Source: an uncultured Prevotella sp.
Lineage (GTDB): Bacteria > Bacteroidota > Bacteroidia > Bacteroidales > Bacteroidaceae
Assembly (NCBI GenBank): GCA_934229335.1
Contig: CAKQDQ010000002.1
Span: 1-64,000 of the forward strand
Direction: 5' to 3'
DNA: 64,000 nt
Made by a program: the position numbers and the translations under genes. The notes under the pieces are model-generated. The model ran no database searches, was not told the origin of the DNA, and saw nothing but the letters and a program-made list of their open reading frames with translations. Positions 56,837 to 64,000 of the stretch are shown here, one piece after another. How positions within the stretch are numbered: the first letter of the stretch is position 1; every line of letters starts with the position of its first letter.

Positions 56837-57100
56837 ATGGATGTCAATACAACAATAAATATAGATGGGGTAGAGAATATAAGTCCGCTTGATGCGTTGT
56901 GGGCGTTGTTTCAAAGTCAACCCAAAAGTATAAGAAAAGCTTTTACAGAACGTATGCTTCAAGATGAAGAATATGTAGATTATATAAATAATAGGACATA
57001 TATAATGCAGACTATGAAAAGGTCTTTACATGAAATGAGAATTGCTGAGGCTGCAGGTGTAGAGTTACCTGATGCTCACGAGTTGTTTATTAACTATTAA
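56837..57100 (+). CDS. Small conserved-looking protein of unknown function (87 aa)
   Basis: Short acidic and helical protein: MDVNTTINIDGVENISPLDA, then a WALFQSQPKSIRKAFTERM segment and a second helix, ending DAHELFINY. No signal peptide or membrane segment. The helical content resembles small regulatory or antitoxin-like proteins, but no toxin partner is next to it. It has its own promoter and is followed 13 bp later by the LTA-synthase-like gene, so it is probably co-transcribed with it. Confidence 0.75.
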   Translation: MDVNTTINIDGVENISPLDALWALFQSQPKSIRKAFTERMLQDEEYVDYINNRTYIMQTMKRSLHEMRIAEAAGVELPDAHELFINY

Positions 57101-57113
57101 AGTTATTCTTGCA

Positions 57114-58943
57114 ATGAATCAACTAAAGACCTTTCTAAAGATATTTGTGAGGTGGACTATTGTAGGTCTGCTGAGTAAGTTATTATTTCTACTATGCTAT
57201 AACACCCGTTTAGATGAGACGGGACTGCCCGTTTGGGTCGACGTTCTGTGGCACGGACTGCGCCTTGACCTTGCTGTAGCGGCATACCTGACGGTAATCC
57301 CAGGACTGCTGCTCGCCGTAACGCCGTGGTATAGAGGCAAAGTGTTAACATGGTTGTGGAGTGCATGGACTTGCATAGCAGCCATGGCGTGCGCCTTGGC
57401 GTATGTAAGTAACATAGGTCTGTATGCTTATTGGGGCTTCCCGTTAGACAGTACGCCGCTGCTTTACATCACAACATCGCCAGGAGCGGCACTCGCCAGC
57501 ATGGAGTTATGGCAGTTGTTCTTGGTGCCTATCGTCATAATAGGTGTGGCAGTGGTGCTGTATATCGTTTTCAGTAAAGAGGAAATGGGTATAGAAAGCG
57601 AAGGAAAGCAGAAACTGCCAGTACGCATAGTCACTACCATGGGCATGTTGTTGTGTACCGCTGCGCTTATAATACCGATACGAGGAGGCTTAGATACAGG
57701 TACGAACCATACAGGCAGCGTCTATTTCTCAAAGGATGTACATCTTAACCACGCAGCGGTGAACCCCGTGTTCAGCTTCGTAGAGTCGGTATTGCATAAG
57801 GAAGAGATTGCCACCCGTTACCGATTAATGGACGACAGCAAGGCAACGGCACTCTTTGACGAGATGACTTGCACACGATTGCGCCCTGATGCCGAGTGGC
57901 ATAACTACAACGTGGTACTTGTTTGCCTTGAGAGCTTCTCGAAATACATAATGAGTGAGGGCGGACACGTAAAGGGAGTGACACCTAATCTGGACCGTTA
58001 CACCAAGGAAGGACTGTACTTCACGAATATCTACGCAAGCAGTTTCCGCACCGATCGCGGACTGGTGTCAGTGTTGAGCGGACTGCCAGCACAGCCTACC
58101 ATGAGCGTAATGGATATGCCTCGCATCAGCACTTCGCTGCCATCGCTTGCAAGAACCCTTAGCGATGCAGGTTATTACACGCAGTTCTACTATGGAGGCG
58201 ACACCAACTACAGCAATATGCGCTCGTATATCATGGGTACTGGCTTTGGCAACGTAACGTCACAGTTTGACTTCCCTAATAAAGAGGTGACAGGAAAGTG
58301 GGGCGTTGCCGACGGACCTGTATTCGACCGTATTCTCGGAGACATACAAGAGACGTCGCATGAGAAGGGTATACACTTCTTTAAGGCATTTATGACGAGT
58401 AGCAGTCATGAGCCTTTCGATGTGCCAAACTATCATAAATTAGATAATCCTGCACTCAATGCGTTCTCTTACACAGACCATTGCCTTGGTGATTTCGTAG
58501 AAGAGCTACGCAAAATGCCATGCTGGAAAAACACGCTTGTGGTAATAGTGCCCGACCATCTCGGAGCATATCCAGACCAGATAGACAACTATCAGCCGTG
58601 GCGTTATGAGATACCGCTCATCATTATGGGCGGACCTATAAAGCAACCACGGCGTATCAATACCGTTGGTTCGCAAACAGACATCTGTGCGACGGTGCTC
58701 GCTATGCTCGGAAAAGAGCATAAGGAGTTTACATACTCAAAGGACTTGCTTGACGATAGTGCCCCACACTTCGCCTTCTTCTCGTTCCCTGACGCTATGG
58801 GTATGGCTGACGCTGACAGTTATCTCTACTACGACAATACCTCAAAGAAGCCTATTGTAGAGAAGGGTAAGAACCCTTCGGCATTGCTTCCGAAGGCAAA
58901 GGCATACTTACAGAAACTGTATGACGACCTCGGTAAAAGATAG
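57114..58943 (+). CDS. LTA synthase-like phosphoglycerol/phosphoethanolamine transferase
   Basis: Membrane-anchored sulfatase-fold enzyme that moves a phospho-alcohol group onto a lipid or glycan at the outer face of the inner membrane. 609 aa from the start at 57114; a longer open frame to 57072 is less likely because it overlaps the previous gene. About five membrane helices fill residues 1-190. The catalytic domain holds the nucleophile Thr in SFRTDRGLVSVLSG, FMTSSSHEPFDV and VIVPDHLG. In Bacteroidetes the natural substrate is not well defined. Confidence 0.88.
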   Translation: MNQLKTFLKIFVRWTIVGLLSKLLFLLCYNTRLDETGLPVWVDVLWHGLRLDLAVAAYLTVIPGLLLAVTPWYRGKVLTWLWSAWTCIAAMACALAYVSNIGLYAYWGFPLDSTPLLYITTSPGAALASMELWQLFLVPIVIIGVAVVLYIVFSKEEMGIESEGKQKLPVRIVTTMGMLLCTAALIIPIRGGLDTGTNHTGSVYFSKDVHLNHAAVNPVFSFVESVLHKEEIATRYRLMDDSKATALFDEMTCTRLRPDAEWHNYNVVLVCLESFSKYIMSEGGHVKGVTPNLDRYTKEGLYFTNIYASSFRTDRGLVSVLSGLPAQPTMSVMDMPRISTSLPSLARTLSDAGYYTQFYYGGDTNYSNMRSYIMGTGFGNVTSQFDFPNKEVTGKWGVADGPVFDRILGDIQETSHEKGIHFFKAFMTSSSHEPFDVPNYHKLDNPALNAFSYTDHCLGDFVEELRKMPCWKNTLVVIVPDHLGAYPDQIDNYQPWRYEIPLIIMGGPIKQPRRINTVGSQTDICATVLAMLGKEHKEFTYSKDLLDDSAPHFAFFSFPDAMGMADADSYLYYDNTSKKPIVEKGKNPSALLPKAKAYLQKLYDDLGKR

Positions 58944-59004
58944 TCTGTGGGGAAGTAGATAACCCTTAACCCACAACCAATAACAATCCAATCCACAACC
59001 ATTA

Positions 59005-59826
59005 ATGTCTCAGATAAGAAAAATAATATACCGTCTGTTCGCATGGACACCATTGCCGGCACTGAAACCATCAAACGAAGAGATAGACGTGATAATACCG
59101 ATTATCGCTAAGGACTTAAAGATACTGCCACTGTGCCTTGAAGGGGTAAGAAACTGCGTGGTGAATAAGATAAAAGACATATATATAGTTGCCCCAGACG
59201 ACCCCGTTATACGTAGCTTCTGTACCGAACAGCACTTGAAATACGTAGAAGAAACCACCGTCTTTGGTTATTCTCCAAAACAGATAGGGTTGATAACAGC
59301 GAGTGGTGACAATCGTAGTGGGTGGTTGTTTCAGCAATTTCTGAAGTTGGCGGGCACCATAGGCACGTGCCGTTACTATCTCTGTATAGACGCAGATCAT
59401 GTGCTTGTGCGACCACACGTGTTCCTTACAGACAGCAATAAGCCCGTCTTCTATATGAGTTATGAAGAGCATCGACCATATTACAAGTTGATAAACAAAC
59501 TCCTTCCGGGCACAAAGTTGGCGCCATTGTCATACGTTGCCCACAAAATGCTGTTTGATAAAGAGCGCATTAAGGCGTTACACAGAGCATTAACACGCTA
59601 TAATGACGGTAAGCCTTGGCAGCAAGTGATACTCGACAACATTGACCGCAACGAACTATCAGGCTTCTCTGAGTTTGAAACATACGGCAATTTCGTAACC
59701 GATAAGATACTGCGTCCATGGAAACAGAAGACGCTTCATCATAACAAAATAGCCGATTACGAGACCCTTCGCAAGCGTTACGCCTCAAGCAGATGGTCTG
59801 TTACCTTTCCAGAATATTACGGATAA
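59005..59826 (+). CDS. Glycosyltransferase, DUF6492-like
   Basis: 273 aa. It begins with a short membrane-proximal basic segment and VIIPIIAKDLKILPLCLEG, a GT-A-like start. YYLCIDADHVL is the probable metal site (DAD). The family is found next to polysaccharide genes; its reaction is not firmly known. It lies 61 bp after the LTA-synthase-like gene on the same strand. Confidence 0.75.
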   Translation: MSQIRKIIYRLFAWTPLPALKPSNEEIDVIIPIIAKDLKILPLCLEGVRNCVVNKIKDIYIVAPDDPVIRSFCTEQHLKYVEETTVFGYSPKQIGLITASGDNRSGWLFQQFLKLAGTIGTCRYYLCIDADHVLVRPHVFLTDSNKPVFYMSYEEHRPYYKLINKLLPGTKLAPLSYVAHKMLFDKERIKALHRALTRYNDGKPWQQVILDNIDRNELSGFSEFETYGNFVTDKILRPWKQKTLHHNKIADYETLRKRYASSRWSVTFPEYYG

Positions 59827-59916
59827 CGCACAGAAAACACTATGATAACACTGTAGAAATGAATGTGTCATTCTACAGGGATATAATGAAAATGATAAGA
59901 AAAAGAAAAACAAGAA

Positions 59917-60744
59917 ATGCTTTTCGCACGCGATAAAAGTCAGATGTGCAACAATCTGTTGCAGTATGCCCACGTATACGCATGGGGTAGGGAACATGGT
60001 CGTAAGACTATCTCCATGCGTTTCAGTTACAAATACAAGTTCTTTAAGATAAGCCACAGCAACCTTGTCAGCTTTCCACTGTATCTTTTCGCTAAATACA
60101 TGGCGGCATTGAAACTCCTTCCCACAGCAAGTTTCAAACATTCAGACTGCGATGCTGCTGCCCTTGAGCGCAAGATGTTGCGCCATCGCAATATAGTTGT
60201 CAGCGGATGGTTCGTTAGATACTACGACTTATTCTTGAAATACCGCGCAGAGATATGCGACCTCTTCACCATTGACCGTGAGTTTACAGAGCCAGTGAAG
60301 GCGAAGATGACAGCGATGGAGGCTGGAAGTAAAGACGTAGTGCGCCTTGGCGTACACATAAGGCGTGGCGATTATGCTGTTTGGAAGAACGGAATATACT
60401 GCTACAGCGATGAACAGTATGCGGAGTTCATACGTCATTTCGCCATGATGTTTCCCGAAAAGGACGTTCATGTCTACCTGTCTACCAACGATATGAGCAT
60501 AAATGCCGAGCGTTACAGCCAACTTTCAGGCGTAAAGCATGTGCATCTGCTGGGCGGTTCGCCTGCTAACGACCTCTTTATGTTGTCCGCTTGCGACTAT
60601 ATCATTGGTCCTCCGAGCACCTTTTCGCTCGTTGCGGCGATGTACAGAGACCTTCCTCTCTGCCGTATGGATATGGCAAAGGCGGAAGACCTCAGCGTAA
60701 ACGACTTCCGCCTTTTCGACTATTGGTTTAGAAGAATAGTGTAG
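59917..60744 (+). CDS. GT11-like (alpha-1,2-fucosyltransferase type) protein
   Basis: 275 aa. The diagnostic motif VHIRRGDY (about 147-154) is that of GT11 and related fucosyltransferases; the N-terminal MCNNLLQYAHVYAWGREHG matches their donor-binding start. Later blocks include VYLSTNDM and YIIGPPSTFSLVA. The only in-frame start is 59917, because a stop lies at 59893. It is third in the sulfatase-like cluster. It could add fucose or a related deoxy sugar. Confidence 0.85.
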   Translation: MLFARDKSQMCNNLLQYAHVYAWGREHGRKTISMRFSYKYKFFKISHSNLVSFPLYLFAKYMAALKLLPTASFKHSDCDAAALERKMLRHRNIVVSGWFVRYYDLFLKYRAEICDLFTIDREFTEPVKAKMTAMEAGSKDVVRLGVHIRRGDYAVWKNGIYCYSDEQYAEFIRHFAMMFPEKDVHVYLSTNDMSINAERYSQLSGVKHVHLLGGSPANDLFMLSACDYIIGPPSTFSLVAAMYRDLPLCRMDMAKAEDLSVNDFRLFDYWFRRIV

Positions 60745-60745
60745 C

Positions 60746-60783
60746 GGGATGTAGAAAAAGGGTAAATGGGATGTAGAAAAAGG
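60746..60783. repeat. Direct repeat with 22-bp step
   Basis: GGGATGTAGAAAAAGG occurs at 60746-60761 and at 60768-60783, exactly 22 bp apart. Confidence 0.85.
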
Positions 60784-60785
60784 CT

Positions 60786-60836
60786 AAAGGCTGGTTCAAG
60801 GAGTTATAAGTTATTCCATGAACCAGCCTTTATTAT
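60786..60836. terminator. Bidirectional terminator between GT11-like and GT87-like genes
   Basis: AAAGGCTGGTTCA (60786-60798) pairs with TGAACCAGCCTTT (60819-60831), followed by U-rich ends. It separates two convergent genes. Confidence 0.8.
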
Positions 60837-60837
60837 A

Positions 60838-61968
60838 TTATCTCTTCACCACTGCCAGCCACAGAATGCGGCACCAGCAGATGGTGTAAGTATAAACATC
60901 GAGCCAGAATGTCTGGTGTATGAACTCGTGAACCTTAGGCGGACAGAGCACGTCAGTGGGCAGAATGGCGAAGTTTACGAACAAAAGCCAAAAGAGAACC
61001 CAGTCAAACCACTTGCGTTCTGGCTGTACCCAAAATGCCAACAGGTAGCCAGCGATGGCTATAAGGTATGTATGCGTCTCCGGACAGTCACTGAATAGTA
61101 TGATAAATCCCATGAGAACAGCGAGACATTGCGTGCGGAACGTAAAGTCGTTCCATCGCTTATAGCGTGCAAAGAAGCCCACGGCAAGTAGCAATAGCAT
61201 ACCACCTTGAACGAGATAGTGGTTAGGCAGCAGCAGGCTCTTAAGCCCTTTAGCGTAGAGAATGCCCACGTACTCAACGGCATTGTTGTGCGTACTCAGC
61301 ATATCCGCCATCTTTCCGTAGAGTGAGAGAGGCTGGTCGAAGTTGAAATTGAGTGCAGGCAGTGCCGCGAACACTATGCCACTGGCTATGGCTATGCCGA
61401 TGTTACGCCATGGTTTAGAGTACATCAGTAGCATGGCGAGTTCTATTCCACCGTAAATCTTTGTAGTAGCGGAGAGCATTATCAATACGGCAGCCCAGTG
61501 ACCCTTGCCTTTTTCCATGAGTGTGAAGGCGAAAAGGAAGAGGTAACACACCACGATGTTGTACTGATAACAGAATACAGCCTGAAGCAGTATGGGCAGA
61601 AGGTAGAGGAATATGCGGTGCTTGTAAGCGTTAAATTTCTCTGGTAGCGTCTTGATGGCAAGCGCAAAGAGGCAGTAGTTGCCTAAGTTCCAGATGAAAG
61701 GTCCCAACCATCGTGGCAGCAACAGTATCGGAGCGTACACCACATTGAACACAGGTGGATAGAGAAAGTAACGTCCGTGCTCCTCAACAAAGCCGTTGGT
61801 GTATGGTGATAAACCCTCCCAAAACATACGAGTAGCGTCAGAGTAGACTATGTAGTTGGCGTTTCTGCCGCGTGCTACCTCTAATAACGTAGCGACAAAC
61901 GATACCACGAAGCCGAGCCAAAAGATGCATTTGGGGTTGCACCAGAATTGAATGAATTTCTGTTTCAT
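60838..61968 (-). CDS. GT87-like polyprenyl-sugar-dependent glycosyltransferase
   Basis: 376 aa, almost entirely hydrophobic with about ten membrane helices. The N-terminal loop YIVYSDATRMFWEGLSPYTN carries the conserved acidic site of DUF2029/GT87 mannosyl-type transferases, followed by GRYFLYPPVFNVVYAPI. It would use a polyprenyl-phosphate sugar, and a GtrB/ArnC-type enzyme that could supply such a donor is at the right end of the window. Last gene of the minus-strand cluster GT2, deacetylase, Fic, GT87. Confidence 0.85.
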   Translation of the reverse strand: MKQKFIQFWCNPKCIFWLGFVVSFVATLLEVARGRNANYIVYSDATRMFWEGLSPYTNGFVEEHGRYFLYPPVFNVVYAPILLLPRWLGPFIWNLGNYCLFALAIKTLPEKFNAYKHRIFLYLLPILLQAVFCYQYNIVVCYLFLFAFTLMEKGKGHWAAVLIMLSATTKIYGGIELAMLLMYSKPWRNIGIAIASGIVFAALPALNFNFDQPLSLYGKMADMLSTHNNAVEYVGILYAKGLKSLLLPNHYLVQGGMLLLLAVGFFARYKRWNDFTFRTQCLAVLMGFIILFSDCPETHTYLIAIAGYLLAFWVQPERKWFDWVLFWLLFVNFAILPTDVLCPPKVHEFIHQTFWLDVYTYTICWCRILWLAVVKR

Positions 61969-61990
61969 ATAATGTCTTAGTTCATAAACG

Positions 61991-62623
61991 TTAGTCTATT
62001 GCCAATCCTTCTGCCAGTTCAGGGCTGAAATAGTTAAGCCATGCAGCGTAAGTATCTTGTGCTGACTGCATGGTTTCAATGAGAAAGCCTGGCGTAGAAT
62101 TGTATTCAGATAGTCCGCGGTAATAAAACATCTTGTGATTATTATCAATAACGAACGGCATGATGTTGTTACGCAGACATATTGAGTACCATTCCGTCAA
62201 CAGTGACATTTCATTTTCCACTTTATCAGGGCTACACGTCTCATGTCCTTCAACCTCATTGCCCAGTTTTTTCCATCCGCCAACGTTAAAATATGGTTTC
62301 TGTGCGTCAGCCGTTCCAGTCTTCAATATGCGGTGAAACTCCTTTATTATGTCATTAGATAAAGGAGTTTCTATGGTGCTCAGTAAGTAATCGAAAGCCA
62401 AGAAGTGATTACTCGTCTCTATAATGTCGTCTACTGGCACAGCTTCTTGGTCTTTGAAGCCTATCGTTCTGGTCTCAAATATATAGCGAGTTTGTTCTTC
62501 CGTCAGTTTACTTCCTTCTATTCGGTTAGAGTTGTATGCCAGTTGCACCTGCGTTTTGTGGTATATACCACCCCGAAGGTGCGTTTGTTGTTCGTCAATC
62601 AGGTGTTGAGTAAGTTTGTTCAT
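61991..62623 (-). CDS. Fic-like protein lacking the catalytic Fic motif
   Basis: 210 aa. Fic-type segments are present: the inhibitory-helix motif SNRIEG (32-37), ETSNHFLAFDYLL, the family segment HETCSPDKVENEM, and the C-terminal RNNIMPFVIDNNHKMFYYRG, which in normal Fic proteins comes after the active site. The signature HPFxDGNGRxxR is absent. The chain passes directly from LLTEWY to SICLRNNIMPF, so about 30-35 residues appear deleted in frame near residue 146. It lies 9 bp after the deacetylase gene. AMPylation activity is unlikely. Confidence 0.85.
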   Translation of the reverse strand: MNKLTQHLIDEQQTHLRGGIYHKTQVQLAYNSNRIEGSKLTEEQTRYIFETRTIGFKDQEAVPVDDIIETSNHFLAFDYLLSTIETPLSNDIIKEFHRILKTGTADAQKPYFNVGGWKKLGNEVEGHETCSPDKVENEMSLLTEWYSICLRNNIMPFVIDNNHKMFYYRGLSEYNSTPGFLIETMQSAQDTYAAWLNYFSPELAEGLAID

Positions 62624-62632
62624 TGTTGTGAA

Positions 62633-63415
62633 TTAAGCCTGTCTTTGTTGGCAATACTCCGTGAACGTTGCGAAGTGCGCTCCGTTTTTCTTGAACATTC
62701 TGATGAGTTCTGCGAGTCTTCTCGCTATTTCATCGCCAGAGTTATGCTTTATTATGAGCGGTATGTTCAGTTCAGGGTGCTCCTTTAGCGCATAGAACTC
62801 CCACGGATGAAAGTACGTAACGAACTGTCCGTCGTGCTTCCAAGCCCACTTACACCATGCTTTATAGAGCCACATAGGCAGCGTGTGCATAGCGAGCCAG
62901 AAGAGAGGAAAGCGAAATCCTGGCGTTACCGATGCAGGAATCTGCAACAATCCGCCCTGCATGAACGGCGTGCGAGGCTCTGATAGGTGCATATATCTGC
63001 CCGGAATGAACGCAGGGTTGAGCGAAGAGTTATACAAGTAGCCCTCTTCTCTAAGCGTATCGATATTTACCGGGAACATTCTTGGCTGCCTCCAGCCCTT
63101 TACTTCAATGCCAGTCAGTTCCTTAAGACGCTTCTTACAGTTAACGACATCTTCAGGAACAGGGCGGAAATGGTCGCAACCATGCGCTGCAACCTCATGT
63201 CCTTCGTTGATAATACGCTGCATAGTCTCAGGCGCATTAGTAGCGAAGTTAGTGGTACAGAAGAACGTTGCCTTCACGCCTTCAGCCTTCAGAATGTCCA
63301 ATATCTTGTTAGTTCCATAACGAGAGACTTCCATTCCCTGCTTAATAGGGTCGTAAGCCACACCGTTTTCCAATGGAACGTCAAACTCTTCTGTGTCAAA
63401 ACTCAGTAGAATCAT
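62633..63415 (-). CDS. Polysaccharide deacetylase family protein
   Basis: Carbohydrate esterase-like enzyme of 260 aa. It starts MILLSFDTEEFDVPL with the metal Asp, continues GVKATFFCTTNFA, and holds EVAAHGCDHFRPV (the H-x4-H-type site) and RQPRMF. The C-terminal part includes FVTYFHPWEFYAL. Intact active-site motifs. The lack of a signal peptide suggests action on cytoplasmic lipid-linked sugars. Starts 66 bp after the next upstream gene. Confidence 0.88.
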   Translation of the reverse strand: MILLSFDTEEFDVPLENGVAYDPIKQGMEVSRYGTNKILDILKAEGVKATFFCTTNFATNAPETMQRIINEGHEVAAHGCDHFRPVPEDVVNCKKRLKELTGIEVKGWRQPRMFPVNIDTLREEGYLYNSSLNPAFIPGRYMHLSEPRTPFMQGGLLQIPASVTPGFRFPLFWLAMHTLPMWLYKAWCKWAWKHDGQFVTYFHPWEFYALKEHPELNIPLIIKHNSGDEIARRLAELIRMFKKNGAHFATFTEYCQQRQA

Positions 63416-63481
63416 GGTTTTGTTGTTTGGTGGTTCGGTTGTTTTTGTAGTTTAGATGTTTGGTAGTTTGCCAGCCAATCG

Positions 63482-64000
63482 TTACTTTTTCTCTCCGTTA
63501 TAACTATTGATGAAATACCCAGGACGTCCCTTAACCTCGTTAAACACTCTGCCGAGGTATTCGCCAATGATGCCGATGCCGAGCAGTTCAATTCCTCCAA
63601 GGAAGAGCATAGTGACCATAATGGTAGGATAACCCGCCACGGGGTCACCGTAAAGCAACGTCGTTACCAGTATGTAAACAAGGTAAATGAAGGCTATAAG
63701 CGACACAAGCAGACCAACGATGGTTGCTATTCGCAGCGGTGCCGTGCTGTAACTCATGATGCCGTTGAGTGCAAGGTGCAGCAAAGCAGCGTTACTCCAT
63801 TTGCTTACTCCCTCCAGTCTCTCCTTCTGTCGGTAAGTAATGCCCTTCTTATGAAATCCTATCCACGAGTACATCCCTTTGGTATTACGCTCCGTTTCGC
63901 GCATTTGCTTCAGAGCATCAATGCACGAACGGTCAAGAAGACGGAAGTCACCCGTATTCTTTTGTATAGGCACTCTCGTCAGACTTTGTAGCAAACGGTA
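63482..64000 (-). CDS. Family 2 glycosyltransferase, GtrB/ArnC type (3' part)
   Basis: The gene continues beyond the right edge of the window. The visible C-terminal part (at least 170 aa) has TGDFRLLDR and KGMYSWIGF of the undecaprenyl-phosphate glycosyltransferase family. It ends with two membrane helices and GYPTIMVTMLFLGGIELLGI. Such enzymes make polyprenyl-phosphate sugars used by membrane GT-C enzymes such as the GT87-like protein at 60838. Confidence 0.9.
   Translation of the reverse strand, partial: YRLLQSLTRVPIQKNTGDFRLLDRSCIDALKQMRETERNTKGMYSWIGFHKKGITYRQKERLEGVSKWSNAALLHLALNGIMSYSTAPLRIATIVGLLVSLIAFIYLVYILVTTLLYGDPVAGYPTIMVTMLFLGGIELLGIGIIGEYLGRVFNEVKGRPGYFINSYNGEKK

Overview
The window looks like a chromosomal segment of a Bacteroidales bacterium, most likely Prevotella-like. 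This is inferred from gene content, from promoters of the Bacteroidetes type (TTG near -33 and TAnnTTTG near -7, separated by 19-20 bp, at about ten places), from almost no Shine-Dalgarno sequences, and from families such as large surface lipoproteins, OmpA-type proteins, RluB with a Gly/Tyr/Gln/Arg-rich arm, and a TPP-riboswitch thi operon in the order S-E-G-C-H. There are no rRNA or tRNA genes, no CRISPR array and no intact insertion sequence.

Layout. 1-4.8 kb: asnS, rluB and purB on the minus strand. 4.8-6.1 kb: a gene-free stretch with a 430-bp foldback and 22-bp periodic repeats. 6.1-12.4 kb: a plus-strand envelope cluster (996-aa lipoprotein, small lipoprotein, OmpA-like protein, secreted protein), then a 10-copy 22-bp tandem repeat and a bidirectional terminator. 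12.7-17.8 kb: the minus-strand riboflavin operon ribD-ribE-ribBA-ribH plus a DUF1846 gene. 18.2-26.0 kb: two tandem paralogous outer-membrane proteins, an amidase, an MlaD-like protein, dnaA, and an M23/LysM peptidase. 26.1-28.9 kb: a ThiD-like/AraC fusion regulator followed by pdxS-pdxT. 29.1-35.7 kb: glycosyltransferases, a TagF-like transferase and an MsbA-type exporter. 36.3-42.3 kb: glutamate synthase gltB-gltD. 42.6-46.3 kb: glycosyltransferases. 46.8-48.9 kb: pectinesterase plus GH43. 49.0-55.1 kb: the thiamin operon under a TPP riboswitch. 55.4-64 kb: lipid A acyltransferase, an LTA-synthase-like phosphotransferase, and further sugar transferases, with a Fic protein that has lost its catalytic loop.

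How it fits together. There are three cofactor modules: riboflavin, pyridoxal phosphate and thiamin. The most interesting candidate system is at 26.1-28.9 kb. A ThiD-fold domain whose catalytic GTGC motif has become GVGG is fused to an AraC DNA-binding domain and sits directly upstream of pdxST. The pdxS promoter carries two GGAACA half-sites exactly 21 bp apart, the second abutting the -33 element. The pdxS leader is a 200-bp foldback whose central 17 nt, length and core position are shared with a second 200-bp foldback just upstream of dnaA.

A second theme is a 22-bp periodicity. Degenerate 22-bp tandem units occur in five separate intergenic regions, and exact direct repeats with a 22- or 44-bp period occur in three more. 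All functions are assigned from reading the sequence; no database search was run.
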